64,000 nucleotides of DNA from Symbiodinium natans (lineage: Eukaryota > Sar > Dinophyceae > Suessiales > Symbiodiniaceae). Below are positions 56,339-64,000 of the stretch, piece by piece. The notes beneath the pieces were generated by a model. The model was given only the letters and a program-made list of their open reading frames with translations, did no database searches and was not told the DNA's origin. Where the stretch lies: contig CAJNDS010001546.1 in the NCBI GenBank assembly GCA_905221605.1, positions 286,001-350,000 of the forward strand, read 5' to 3'. The stretch's first letter is position 1; each line of letters opens with the position of its first letter. The position numbers and the translations under genes are program-made.

Positions 56339-57175
56339 ATGAGGCAGGCCTTTGCACAATCGTCAGCACCCTCCAAGTCCAAGCGTGCGGATGAGCCAGA
56401 TGAAGATGATTCTCCAACCAAGAAGATCAGACAGGCTGAACCGAAGAACATGCCAAAGCAGAAAGCCAAAGGAAGGGGTCGGGGCACTGGCCGAGGCGTT
56501 TCAAATGAGAAAGTCCTACAGTCCCTAACCAGGCTGTCCATCAACCATGAGGACTCGCTGAATACACTTCAGCAGGAACTGAGCTGGGTCATGTACCTGA
56601 CCACCGGTGAGCTGTCCATTCTACCGAACATCTATGCGGAGAAGTCCAAAGACGCTTCGAAGTTGTCTACTCCATTCAGAACTCGAGCCATGAGATTGGT
56701 CTTGGAGCAGACCTTAGAAAGAGTAGAGCAGATTCAGACTAAAGAAGAAGTGCTAGTGGATGCGGAGAAAGAGGGTTGGGTGGTACGTGTGAAGGACACC
56801 GAAGCTCCAGCCTTTGTCTACCAGCAGTGGAGCAGTGAGCAAGACAAGACGGTGCATGACACTGCTCGAAGGGCAGTCCCCGCAGAGGACGTCGTTCAAT
56901 TGCTCAAAACGTGCTTGGAGGAGCTTGCGCAGCACCCACAGTTGATCTCCAGGCTCATGCCCTCACGTCCGATCGTCGAGAAGATGACAGGTGGCCCAGT
57001 TCGAGTTCACATCCAGGTCCAACTCCAACATCTCAAAGGTAAGTTCCATCAAGCCCTGTCCGGACTCACGGACAATGCAGTCTGGGCAGCCATTGAAGGC
57101 TCACTAAGGCCAGGGAGCGTTCAGCGTAGTCCAGCAGCTAAGTCGCTTGCAAAGCAGGCATCCGGCAGCAGCTAG
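56339..57175 (+). CDS. Unrecognised RG-rich protein of the LINE element
   Basis: 278 residues, starting 16 bases after the stop of the endonuclease-RT protein. Residues 1-60 are charged and disordered, with a putative nuclear-localisation cluster (KSKRADEPDEDDSPTKKIR) and an RG box (KGRGRGTGRG), both usual in RNA-binding proteins. Residues 60-250 are predicted by eye to be largely helical (LQSLTRLSINHEDSLNTLQQ, then a long Leu/Glu-rich part). No known domain is recognised. By position and composition it could act like a LINE ORF1 RNA-binding protein placed downstream rather than upstream. That is inference. The frame is intact, with codon use like its neighbour. Confidence 0.75.
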   Translation: MRQAFAQSSAPSKSKRADEPDEDDSPTKKIRQAEPKNMPKQKAKGRGRGTGRGVSNEKVLQSLTRLSINHEDSLNTLQQELSWVMYLTTGELSILPNIYAEKSKDASKLSTPFRTRAMRLVLEQTLERVEQIQTKEEVLVDAEKEGWVVRVKDTEAPAFVYQQWSSEQDKTVHDTARRAVPAEDVVQLLKTCLEELAQHPQLISRLMPSRPIVEKMTGGPVRVHIQVQLQHLKGKFHQALSGLTDNAVWAAIEGSLRPGSVQRSPAAKSLAKQASGSS

Positions 57176-57271
57176 CTCATAGAGCACCTTCAGCTAGAGT
57201 AGATCCTTCCACATAGAGGCAAAAAAAAAAATTCTGCATTGCCTTCAATAAGCGCAGAATTGTCTCTCAGC

Positions 57272-57288
57272 TTGCCTTCCTCTCCCAG
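57272..57288 (+). promoter_or_regulatory. Candidate splice-acceptor pyrimidine tract before the coiled-coil gene
   Basis: TTGCCTTCCTCTCCCAG lies 77 bases upstream of the next ATG. Dinoflagellate mRNAs receive a spliced leader at AG after such tracts, which would separate genes of a polycistronic transcript. Composition is the only evidence. Confidence 0.3.
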
Positions 57289-57365
57289 CAGCATCTGTAT
57301 TTCTCCTATCACAGCAGCTTTTCTTGCTCGCGCAATCAATCCCATAGCTGGCTAGTAGAGAGCCA

Positions 57366-57767
57366 ATGTCATACCGAGCTGAACGCATGTATGCCAGAGA
57401 GGGCTGGATCTTCACGGAGGCTGATCGAGTGGCACTTTGGGAGCTGGATACTGCGCTAAGTAAAGCCCAGAAGCTTATAGATGCTCAAGCTCACCTCATC
57501 GAGGAAATGCAACGGGATCAGGTCAGACTACATGGGCAAGTCCGGCAACTGAATGCAGAGGTGACTCAGCTCGCTCAGAGTGCACAGATCTATGGTGCTC
57601 ACATCGAGCGTCTCTATCGTCTGTCCGACACCCAAGCTCTCTCTGAACGGATGGACTACTTGACCTGGACTCTTCATTACCAAGGCGTCAGAGTCATGCT
57701 ACCAGGACCATCGTCGAGCAGTGTGAGGCCAAGAGCACAACGGCGGCCTGCTCAGAATCCGTACTAG
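57366..57767 (+). CDS. Small coiled-coil protein of the LINE element
   Basis: 133 residues from ATG 57366. Residues 25-90 show heptad-like spacing of Leu, Ala and Ile (ALWELDTALSKAQKLIDAQA, HLIEEMQRDQVRLHGQVRQL, NAEVTQLAQSAQIYGAHIER), which indicates a coiled coil and probable self-association. The C-terminus is Ser/Arg/Pro-rich (GPSSSSVRPRAQRRPAQNPY). No family is recognised. A trimeric or dimeric coiled coil is a property of many LINE ORF1 and Gag-like proteins, so a structural role is conceivable, but nothing in the sequence proves it. The frame is intact. Confidence 0.65.
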   Translation: MSYRAERMYAREGWIFTEADRVALWELDTALSKAQKLIDAQAHLIEEMQRDQVRLHGQVRQLNAEVTQLAQSAQIYGAHIERLYRLSDTQALSERMDYLTWTLHYQGVRVMLPGPSSSSVRPRAQRRPAQNPY

Positions 57768-58000
57768 TACATAGCTTCCTAGATGGTCTGTATTAGAATC
57801 AGTCCTCGTGTGAGATGTCTTCAGCACCAGGGAGTCAAAAGCCTCTGCTATCACTGCATCATAGCCCAGCCTGTATGCGCGCACTCGCATTGCATAGCTC
57901 GGGAGGCTTCCTCCGGAGGCTTCCTCCATGCTACGGTCGGCGGCCTACGCGTGTCAGAATTACAGCAAGTGCAATCACTCACCCTCTGAGAAGCAACCAC

Positions 58001-58014
58001 TCCTTCCTTCTTAG
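58001..58014 (+). promoter_or_regulatory. Candidate splice-acceptor pyrimidine tract before the ART-KptA gene
   Basis: TCCTTCCTTCTTAG lies about 158 bases upstream of the ATG. A second possible acceptor, TTCACTTGCAG, follows near 58037. Composition is the only evidence. Confidence 0.3.
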
Positions 58015-58171
58015 GATCTTTCTCCCCTGTCCGGGTTCACTTGCAGGTTGGAGGATTTGAGAATAGCTTTCTCCTCTGTAGGGACACCCACCAGCTGCTT
58101 GGTTGAAGTTCGCTCATTGACCCAATGCAATGCCGAAGCTTCTCTCAAGCCAATAGGATCAGGCCCTCAAC

Positions 58172-60127
58172 ATGGAACGTGATTTGACGAATGATGAGTT
58201 TGAGGCTTTAAATAGAAGGCGAGCGCAACAAGGCAAGGAACCACTGAGCTGGCGGGACGCACAGCGCCAGGCCCGGCGTAAGCCGAACCACAACAGAGGA
58301 GGCAAGAAGGCCAAAGCAGCTCCGTCCTCACAGCCTGTCACTTTCCTGCCGAGAGCGGAGGCTTCCTCCGCGGAGGTTTCCTCCGAAAGAACTCCAGAAC
58401 AAGCTGAATCCATTTCCTTTCTGGTTCCTGATTTTGATCAGAGGGCCAGTGGGCAGGCATCAGACTGGAACACCAGCACTCATGTCCAGAGCCGCTATGC
58501 ATGGAACAAGCGTCACAAGGAGCGTGAACAACTGGATCCGACTAAGGATGTCATGGAGGAGGCCAAAATATTTATCCGCACATTTCTGAGAACGCGTAAA
58601 GGTCCGAGCAACTCAGATTTGACTGCAAAGTTGGGAGATCCTGTCATGCAGGAAGACTGGGTGCGCTTCCCCCTAAGAGATGTTGTTCAGAGACGCACCG
58701 GCACGGATGACAGAGTGGGCTATCATGGGACAAAATTGGAATCGCTCTACTCGATCCTGTATTTAGGAAAGTTGCAACCGTCCCAGGATTCCTCTCAAGG
58801 AGAACAATATTTCGAGGGCTACCCAGGAGTCTACATCCATTCCGGCAGGCATGAGCGCAAGGCGGAGTCATATGTGACGCATGTATGGTTTCCCATCTTG
58901 AAAGAAGGCAACAAGTCTCTCCGAGCAGTTGCGGCCAAATTAGCAGTGTCGTTCGACCAGGCTGCAGGATCTCTCCGTGGCTCCAAAGCAACGGATCAGT
59001 ACATTCTCAGGGAAGACTACGTCCAGCTCGAGGCGCTGTTGCTTCACATCACAGACTCACTGCCTTTGGGGACCTATGTGCAGACTGGCTGGAACCCCCT
59101 TGCGGAAGCTGCCCCAATTCAACGCATAGCGAGGGAAAGACCGGAGGAGCCGAGTTCATACAGAAATCCACCAAGATCCTCCTCCCAACCTGCCAAGGAG
59201 TCAGCTGCCTTTCAAGATGATGATAACTCCACCTGGCAGGCCGCAGCTCTTCCTGGGAGAGGAAACAAGGCAATGGCCTCTGACCAAAGCGCTCTGCCGA
59301 CCTCCTTGCATCAGCCCGAAGATGATAGTGATGAATCCTGGGGGATTTGGTCACCAGCTGCTGATTCCGCAGGCACAGATCCACAGGATCCATTTCATCA
59401 AGAAGTCCCACAGCATCAAGAGGGAGGCAGAAGAGAGCATGCCTGGCAGCCAGCAACTCAGCACTCACCAAGTTTAGCAGATCTGGATGGTAATCTTGAT
59501 CGGCTCTCTGGACGGGGCGCTCACGAAACCAGACGAGTGATGATAGGCAAGCTCCTCACACAGGCTCTCAGACATGACCCAGTGAAGTATGGCATTTCGC
59601 TAGACACTGCTGGCTATGCCAATCTGAAAAGCCTTCTTAATTCCAGGCAATTCTGGCGGGCTGAAGTGACAGTTCATGAAGTACAGCGAGTACTGGAAAC
59701 CTCACAGAAGGTCCGCATGGAGCAGATGATCTCAGAGGAAGACGGTGAAATCTACATCAGAGCCTTACAGGGTCATGGTCGTGACATCCCACTGGACGAC
59801 GATCAACTGCATGAGGTTCTGACCTCCTCAACAACACCGGAGTGGGGTGTCCACGGGACGAGCTGGCGGGCCTGGCAGCAGATTCGCTCCTCTCAGCTGC
59901 GCAGAATGCAAAGACGTGACATACATATGTCTTTGTCACCAACCAAAACTGCAGGATTCAGGGAGGACTCCTCAGTGGAGATCTGGATCCACCTGCCGTC
60001 TTTGATCGACAGTGGACACAAAGTGCGTCGGGCGAAGAATGGAGTACTGCTGACGCGTGGACCCATTGACCTGTCCCACATCAGCACTGTCATAGATCGG
60101 CACACAGGCAAGTCTCTGCCCTTCTAA
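58172..60127 (+). CDS. PARP-like ADP-ribosyltransferase fold fused to KptA/Tpt1 RNA 2'-phosphotransferase
   Basis: 651 residues from ATG 58172. After a basic, disordered N-terminus, an ART-like domain spans about 180-300: His185 in GYHGTKLESLYSIL, Tyr221 in GVYIHSGRHERKAESY, and DQYILREDYVQLEALLLHI, which aligns with the PARP block that normally carries the catalytic Glu. Gln276 takes its place, so the triad is H-Y-Q. A Ser/Gln-rich linker follows. The KptA domain spans 450-651: Arg467-His468 in QALRHDP, Arg515 in KVRMEQ, IYIRALQGHG, His561 in WGVHGTSW, His585 in RRDIHMS, Arg597 in GFRED and AKNGVLLTRG. The four Arg/His residues known to be needed in Tpt1 appear conserved. Tpt1 removes an RNA 2'-phosphate with NAD+. 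Family membership is by motif reading, not search. Confidence 0.8.
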   Translation: MERDLTNDEFEALNRRRAQQGKEPLSWRDAQRQARRKPNHNRGGKKAKAAPSSQPVTFLPRAEASSAEVSSERTPEQAESISFLVPDFDQRASGQASDWNTSTHVQSRYAWNKRHKEREQLDPTKDVMEEAKIFIRTFLRTRKGPSNSDLTAKLGDPVMQEDWVRFPLRDVVQRRTGTDDRVGYHGTKLESLYSILYLGKLQPSQDSSQGEQYFEGYPGVYIHSGRHERKAESYVTHVWFPILKEGNKSLRAVAAKLAVSFDQAAGSLRGSKATDQYILREDYVQLEALLLHITDSLPLGTYVQTGWNPLAEAAPIQRIARERPEEPSSYRNPPRSSSQPAKESAAFQDDDNSTWQAAALPGRGNKAMASDQSALPTSLHQPEDDSDESWGIWSPAADSAGTDPQDPFHQEVPQHQEGGRREHAWQPATQHSPSLADLDGNLDRLSGRGAHETRRVMIGKLLTQALRHDPVKYGISLDTAGYANLKSLLNSRQFWRAEVTVHEVQRVLETSQKVRMEQMISEEDGEIYIRALQGHGRDIPLDDDQLHEVLTSSTTPEWGVHGTSWRAWQQIRSSQLRRMQRRDIHMSLSPTKTAGFREDSSVEIWIHLPSLIDSGHKVRRAKNGVLLTRGPIDLSHISTVIDRHTGKSLPF

Positions 60128-60384
60128 AGCGTCCTCAGCAGTTTCACCTGTACCGAATTCGTTCTGCCGTGGTCTACTTTCGCAGCGGGAGGCTTCCTCC
60201 GGAGGATTCCTCCACTTCATTTTAAAGTAGACAGCAAGTACGCCCTCTGCTTAAGGCAACAAAGACTTTGATACAGCCTGAACGAGTTGTCTCTCTTTGC
60301 ATGCTCTAAGAGGAGTTTCCCCACCCTCCACCTGCACATTGCCCAGGTGAGCTTAGCGTCGCGAAGTCCACAAGCAGTGGCAGG

Positions 60385-60399
60385 CACTTCCTTCTGCAG
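60385..60399 (+). promoter_or_regulatory. Candidate splice-acceptor pyrimidine tract before the last ORF
   Basis: CACTTCCTTCTGCAG lies about 150 bases upstream of ATG 60552. It is typical in composition for an acceptor, with no further support. Confidence 0.3.
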
Positions 60400-60551
60400 T
60401 TCCTTGTTCTTGAGCTGTGCAGCTTTCAGCTAGAGCCCTTGCATGCTTGTTAGCAATGGTCAATGCCTGCCTGACATAAGAAACCGCTTCACACTTCCGT
60501 TGGCAGTAGCCATTCTAACCTCGAATCCAGCCATCAACACCTGTGTTTCCA

Positions 60552-61105
60552 ATGGAGAGCACTAGCTTGGTGCAAGCGCTCACTCCGCTCCTGGTTGCTC
60601 TCGTGCACCAGCAGGTAGTTGCTGAGGACCAGAACATCTCCTCCGAGACTACCAGCACAAGGGTTGCGGAGTATCTCTACACTCACAAGGTGAAAATCCT
60701 CGCCCAGTTCATGAACTACGCACATGAGTGCTCCAAGCAGAGAGGTTGAAGACACTGCTTTGGGCAGTACAGTCATTGACCGGATATGATGAATGGCGTG
60801 AAATCAAGGCGGCCCGGCGCCAAAAGTTGCGGAGCATCAGCCTACGATACTTAAGCCTGATGAGGTTCACCGAGCTTCCCACCACCCAAGGAACGTGGTA
60901 CTACAGCGTGATCCTCACCGAACTAGAGAGCTTCTATCGTGAGACGCACATTATCCGGTATACCTCAAGCATGCTTCCGCCGCATCTTGACGCTCAGTAT
61001 CAACAAGAGGTTGGGCAAGTGCGTGATGAGTTCTTTGCAGAGGATGCGGAAATGAACATAGCGATCGCACAGTGGACCACAATTTCGGCAGGACTCACAG
61101 AATGA
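60552..61105 (+). pseudogene. Small unrecognised helical protein, frameshifted
   Basis: The frame from ATG 60552 encodes MESTSLVQALTPLLVALVHQ and continues to KILAQFMNYAHECSKQR before a TGA at 60747. An overlapping frame (60728-61105) continues with LKTLLWAVQSLTGYDEWREI through SLRYLSLMRFTELPTTQGTW to IAQWTTISAGLTE. The two halves look like one protein of about 185 residues with a one-base offset near 60742. The cause could be a deletion, a sequencing error or programmed -1 slippage. Both halves appear helical. No family is recognised. It lies last in the plus-strand series of the LINE element. Confidence 0.55.
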
Positions 61106-61794
61106 GTGGAGGCTACCTCCGGAGGCTTCCTCCCCTTCCTGCACCTCGCCGATTCCCTGTACACTTTTCAACACCTAAATCGGCACTTTTGAAGGCGCAA
61201 CTCTCAGCTCGACTAAGCCATGCATTAGTATGGCAGAACTCCATTTAGCACAAAGGTTGATAATAGTGTCTCTTTCTTTCTTTCATTAGGAGGCTTCCTC
61301 CCATGTTGTTTGCATCTTTCATCTTCTTGAGACCTTCTTCATACATTAAAGTGCAATGGAGCTTCTCCAGCAAGGGATTGCAATATCACTTGTCTAGCCT
61401 TGCAACAAAAGCAGATGGCTTTTTGTGACCATCAGCGGCTATGAGGAAGAAATCTTGCCTGAGTCTGTGTTGCACAATGGGGATCCCACCCACCTACCCC
61501 ATGCAGAGCACACCGCTCGTGACGCAGGCTGCATTTGGCTGACGTCAACCGATGCTCTGAACAATCAGGCAGGGAGTGATCTCCAGATAGCATTGCTTGC
61601 AGCTAATCATCTCGTTAGCACCAGCATGCATGCTCACACTTGACGGAACTTTCAGTTGTGAGCAGCTTGCGCTTCAGGCAAACTACAATCATTAATTCTC
61701 ATTTTCAGTCAGCAAGCTGGCAATCTTGATCTACTCTAGTTTGCAATGCACTTTTGTTTCTATCTTAATTTAATCTTACCGTTTTCTTGAACCT

Positions 61795-61842
61795 ATTGAT
61801 TCATTGCATCAGATAAGGAGGTTTCCTCCTGAATATCCTTAA
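61795..61842 (+). repeat. 48-bp direct repeat, copy 1
   Basis: It contains ATTGATTCATTGCATCAGAT, the palindrome GGAGGTTTCCTCC and TGAATATCCTTAA. It matches 62230-62277 except for one base just before the palindrome. Confidence 0.9.
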
Positions 61843-62229
61843 CCCCACATTTTCTCGACCAGGTGTGAAATTTTGCCCTGTCGCAGCGCTGGCCCCAGGA
61901 GCCGCGCAAGGCGTCCCAGGTCAGGCTTCGCAAACTCAGCTTCCCTGCATCCAATTTGGGCATCCTACTTGGAACGTGCAAGGCCGCCTTGGTGCGCTCT
62001 GCCTACGGCCCTCTGCCAGTTGTTTAGCGTTACCTGTGTGAGACGTCACTAGACGGGAACGCTGAGTGTCGGCCTCACCAGAGGTACGGCTCGCTAAACA
62101 GCTGGTGCGTGGGTGCTGGACGCAGTGACTCACAGTAGGGTGTCGGGGTAGCCGCGCTTATTTTTCACTCTTTTGCAGTGCTGAGTACTTGATATCGGAG
62201 GCTGCCTCCGTGCCAACTTCAATTTCTTC

Positions 62230-62277
62230 ATTGATTCATTGCATCAGATCAGGAGGTTTCCTCCTGAATATCCTTAA
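62230..62277 (+). repeat. 48-bp direct repeat, copy 2
   Basis: Same order of words as 61795-61842, with C in place of A before the palindrome. Together the copies flank a 387-base segment. Confidence 0.9.
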
Positions 62278-62760
62278 GTACTCTGCCAAAGCAGATTCAG
62301 TATAGCAGGTAGTGAGACCTGGCAATCTGGAGGAAGCGATCCTCTCGAAGTCCAAAAGGCCGGACTGTGAAATAACAAAGGCGGGTGAGACCTTCTATAT
62401 CACACTTGCCCGCCTTAATCACACCAAACTCAGCTAGCGCACAGCTATAGCCTGCAACACAACATCGGGGCCAGCCGGCACTGCAGCAGTCGCGGGTGCA
62501 GGTGAGCCAGTAGGAAGCGGTCGTAGGGTGCCCAGCCAGCACAGCGCTATCGCAGCCCCGAGGGGCGGATGCATTCCACATACTCGAACATAGCTGTGCA
62601 CAACAATCCTTTCAGCAGCCCTGAGGGGCGTGAAGTACGAACTAGCAAAGACTGCTGGAGCTCCCAAGGCGGATACAGAGTAGCCGACGTGCCGAGGATC
62701 CAAAGTGATCAGAGGTCCACATGCTGATTCTGGCAGTGAGTGCAATGCAAAATGTTGTTG

Positions 62761-62836
62761 TTGTTGTTCTTGTTGTCGTTGTCGTTGTCGTTGTTGTTGT
62801 TGTTGTTGTCGTTGCTGCTGTGCTTGCTGCCGTTGT
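62761..62836 (+). repeat. Right 76-bp direct repeat (target duplication of the LINE element)
   Basis: Identical by eye over 76 bases to 51432-51507, beginning TTGTTGTTCTTGTTGTCG and ending TGCTTGCTGCCGTTGT. The non-repetitive tail excludes simple microsatellite similarity. Beyond it the sequence diverges at once (CCTGCTGCTGG here, TTTTTATTTC on the left). Confidence 0.9.
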
Positions 62837-62879
62837 CCTGCTGCTGGTGGGCGTGCCCGGCTGTGGGCGACAGCCCTTT

Positions 62880-63780
62880 AGATTAATGGTGTGTGAAGAG
62901 AGCGGAGTGATTAAAGAAGCGAACAAGAAAAGAGAACTCACTTCGTTCATATTTTTTGCCGTGTTCATGCGTTCATTGCTCTCACTTATAACGCCTTATC
63001 ATAATGTTCCCTTCGTCTTTTAATATTGAATCCTAGATCTGGGGGACGGGCTCATAATCAAATACTATTTTCGTGCTTCCTTTCACTCATTATAAAACGG
63101 TAGTATTATTATGATTATTATTATGATCTAGCCGGTGCGCTTCGTCAATGATTTCGTTCATTCGCATATTCATGCTATTCGCGCACCAGTTTGCAATAGA
63201 GTTACGCGTGTGAATGAACTCTATTGAACGAAACCAACACAGTAATAACATTCACGAAGTTAACCTCAGATCTGGGCTCTTATCCACATATTCAGGCAGT
63301 TTACCGTTGATTTACTATTAGATTCAAGCCTTTCCTCATGCTCTCCAGATCACCTCTTCTATGAGTTTCGGGCGGCCAACACAGAAATTCCTTGCGAACA
63401 CGCCCTCATTGATTAGAAACCAACCTGTGAACTGTAACTGCCCCCTTCATTGCTCCCTTCACTCGTGACTCCACGAAAAACCCTATTAAAATATTTTAAA
63501 TTGTACGGCGCTCATGAATTTAGGGTGCTTTTTCCCCCAGAGTCGTTCATGAAGGTTTCGACCTTAGAAATCCAATATAAAATTACGGGGCCGTGAAAAG
63601 ATCGTTGTAAGCCCCGTGAATGCTGTACGTTATAATATCAATATCGCGCGGTCACTACGTTCCTTGCATATTATAATATTATAACTGAGCTCGCACTTCT
63701 TTCTCCTTTTCGTCCAATTAATGCGTTTATATATTCACTTGCTAATTGTTCTCACTGCGTTCTCACTGCGTTCTCTTCGC
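62880..63780. other. AT-rich island with TTCATTCG / GAACGAA words
   Basis: About 900 bases of clearly lower GC with repeated words such as TTCGTTCAT, GAATGAAC and ATTATTATGATTATTATTAT, and a direct repeat of CTCACTGCGTT near 63751-63772. It resembles the island around 45.4 and 49 kb in composition. No gene is recognised. Confidence 0.55.
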
Positions 63781-64000
63781 TGCGGCTTCAAAGAGAAGCC
63801 TAGCTTCACCGATACACCCGCTCAGTGAGAACCCAGAGTCAGCAGCAACTCTCATCCAGTATCTTCCAATAGGAAAACATGGACCTTCTCAAACCGAAAT
63901 GCCTTTCAGGCAGTCGCCCACCTCCCAAAACGCTGCCGTTCTAAACCCGACAGCACTCTGGAGGTCCCTGGGTCCAGAGAGCCGCAATGAGGCCGAGAAG
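63781..64000. other. Non-coding end of window
   Basis: Mixed-composition sequence with no supported feature. Confidence 0.5.

Larger units (their letters stand above)
55446..62264 (+). repeat. Recurrent 13-bp palindrome GGAGGCTTCCTCC
   Basis: Perfect or one-base-variant copies lie at 55446-55458, 55461-55473, 57902-57914, 57915-57927, 58357-58369, 58372-58384, 60188-60200, 60201-60213, 61108-61120, 61121-61133, 61289-61301, 61817-61829, 62197-62209 and 62252-62264. Arms GGAGG and CCTCC are invariant, and only the middle three bases vary (CTT, TTT, ATT, CTG, CTA). Ten of the 14 are in head-to-tail pairs with a 0-2 base gap. Two pairs lie in frame inside proteins, adding EASSQEASS and EASSAEVSS. 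I saw none outside this element. Confidence 0.9.
51508..62760 (+). mobile_element. Giant multi-gene LINE-type retroelement (11.25 kb)
   Basis: A perfect 76-bp direct repeat (51432-51507 and 62761-62836), including its non-repetitive end GCTGCTGTGCTTGCTGCCG, brackets this segment like a long target-site duplication. The first ATG is only 66 bases inside the left boundary. All five coding units run on the plus strand: EN-RT-USP-like (51574-56322), RG-rich (56339-57175), coiled-coil (57366-57767), ART-KptA (58172-60127) and a frameshifted pair (60552-61105). The gaps 57176-57365, 57768-58171 and 60128-60551 contain pyrimidine tracts ending in AG and palindromes but no other gene. There are no LTRs. 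The right end before the duplication reads GCAATGCAAAATG then TTG units, a possible LINE tail. Recombination between repeats is an alternative explanation. Confidence 0.7.
61106..62760 (+). other. Non-coding 3' region of the LINE element
   Basis: About 1.65 kb without a supported gene, although short frames occur (for example 61425-61643). It carries six copies of the GGAGG-CCTCC palindrome and a 48-bp direct repeat at 61795-61842 and 62230-62277 with one mismatch. The 387 bases between those repeats differ in composition and may be a small insertion. The region ends at TGCAATGCAAAATG plus TTG units next to the right 76-bp repeat. Confidence 0.6.

Noticed and set aside
61425-61643. A 72-residue ORF in the LINE 3' region
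   Set aside because: No domain, no composition signal and no conserved neighbours, so it is probably chance.
61980-62110. A 5S rRNA gene
   Set aside because: Only a short TCTGCCTACGGCC phrase is reminiscent. The rest does not follow 5S rRNA conserved positions.

Overview
The window looks like a repeat-dense piece of a dinoflagellate nuclear genome, most likely from a Symbiodiniaceae-like alga. That call is an inference. It rests on retroelement lineages of a kind I associate with dinoflagellates (Copia elements with characteristic Gag and integrase blocks, a tyrosine-recombinase retroelement), degenerate TTTAGGG/TTAGGG-like motifs, long simple repeats and long non-coding stretches. I see no bacterial operons, rRNA genes, complete tRNA genes, CRISPR arrays or recognisable host housekeeping genes. 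Almost every credible protein belongs to a mobile element.

Layout. 1-11.39 kb is mostly non-coding. It holds a minisatellite (4.46-4.87 kb), a large CA/CACACC microsatellite (7.83-8.31 kb), a short CCCH zinc-finger reading frame (about 9.3 kb) and a second minisatellite (10.43-10.72 kb). 11.39-19.26 kb is a full-length but frameshifted Copia element on the plus strand. It has 162-bp LTRs, a GTTAG target duplication, a primer-binding site and Gag, protease, integrase, RT and RNase H remnants, and it sits inside telomere-like repeat. A G-tract lies at 20.7-20.85 kb. 23.73-26.33 kb is a satellite block (about 105-bp and 114-bp units plus a GACCAGAG minisatellite) bracketed by inverted copies of a roughly 55-bp sequence. 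26.40-33.67 kb is an apparently intact tyrosine-recombinase retroelement on the minus strand. Its order is recombinase, Gag, then methyltransferase-RT-RNase H, and Gag is separated from the last part by a single in-frame TGA. 33.8-45.3 kb is non-coding. 45.43-48.79 kb is a small, internally deleted Copia element on the minus strand with TG...CA LTRs, a CTAAC target duplication and a primer site that resembles half of a methionine tRNA. 49.2-50.34 kb is a C-rich repeat field.

The most interesting region is 51.51-62.76 kb, an 11.25-kb segment on the plus strand bounded by perfect 76-bp direct repeats that start in a (TTG)n array. It reads as a giant non-LTR (LINE) element. ORF A (51574-56322) has an AP-like endonuclease, a reverse transcriptase, zinc fingers and a C-terminal ubiquitin-specific-protease-like domain with Cys, His and Asp in place. 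It is followed on the same strand by an RG-rich protein, a coiled-coil protein, a protein joining a PARP-like ADP-ribosyltransferase fold to a KptA/Tpt1 RNA 2'-phosphotransferase domain, and a frameshifted small ORF. A 13-bp palindrome, GGAGGCTTCCTCC and variants, occurs at least 14 times inside this element, in coding and non-coding parts, and I did not see it elsewhere in the window.

How it fits together (inference): the flanking 76-bp repeats imply that the whole multi-gene unit moved at once. It would carry a ubiquitin-removing activity and NAD-dependent RNA or protein modification functions beside its own copying machinery. The polycistronic transcript could be resolved by dinoflagellate spliced-leader trans-splicing. 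The rest of the window is a graveyard of Copia and satellite sequence plus one apparently intact recombinase-type retroelement.
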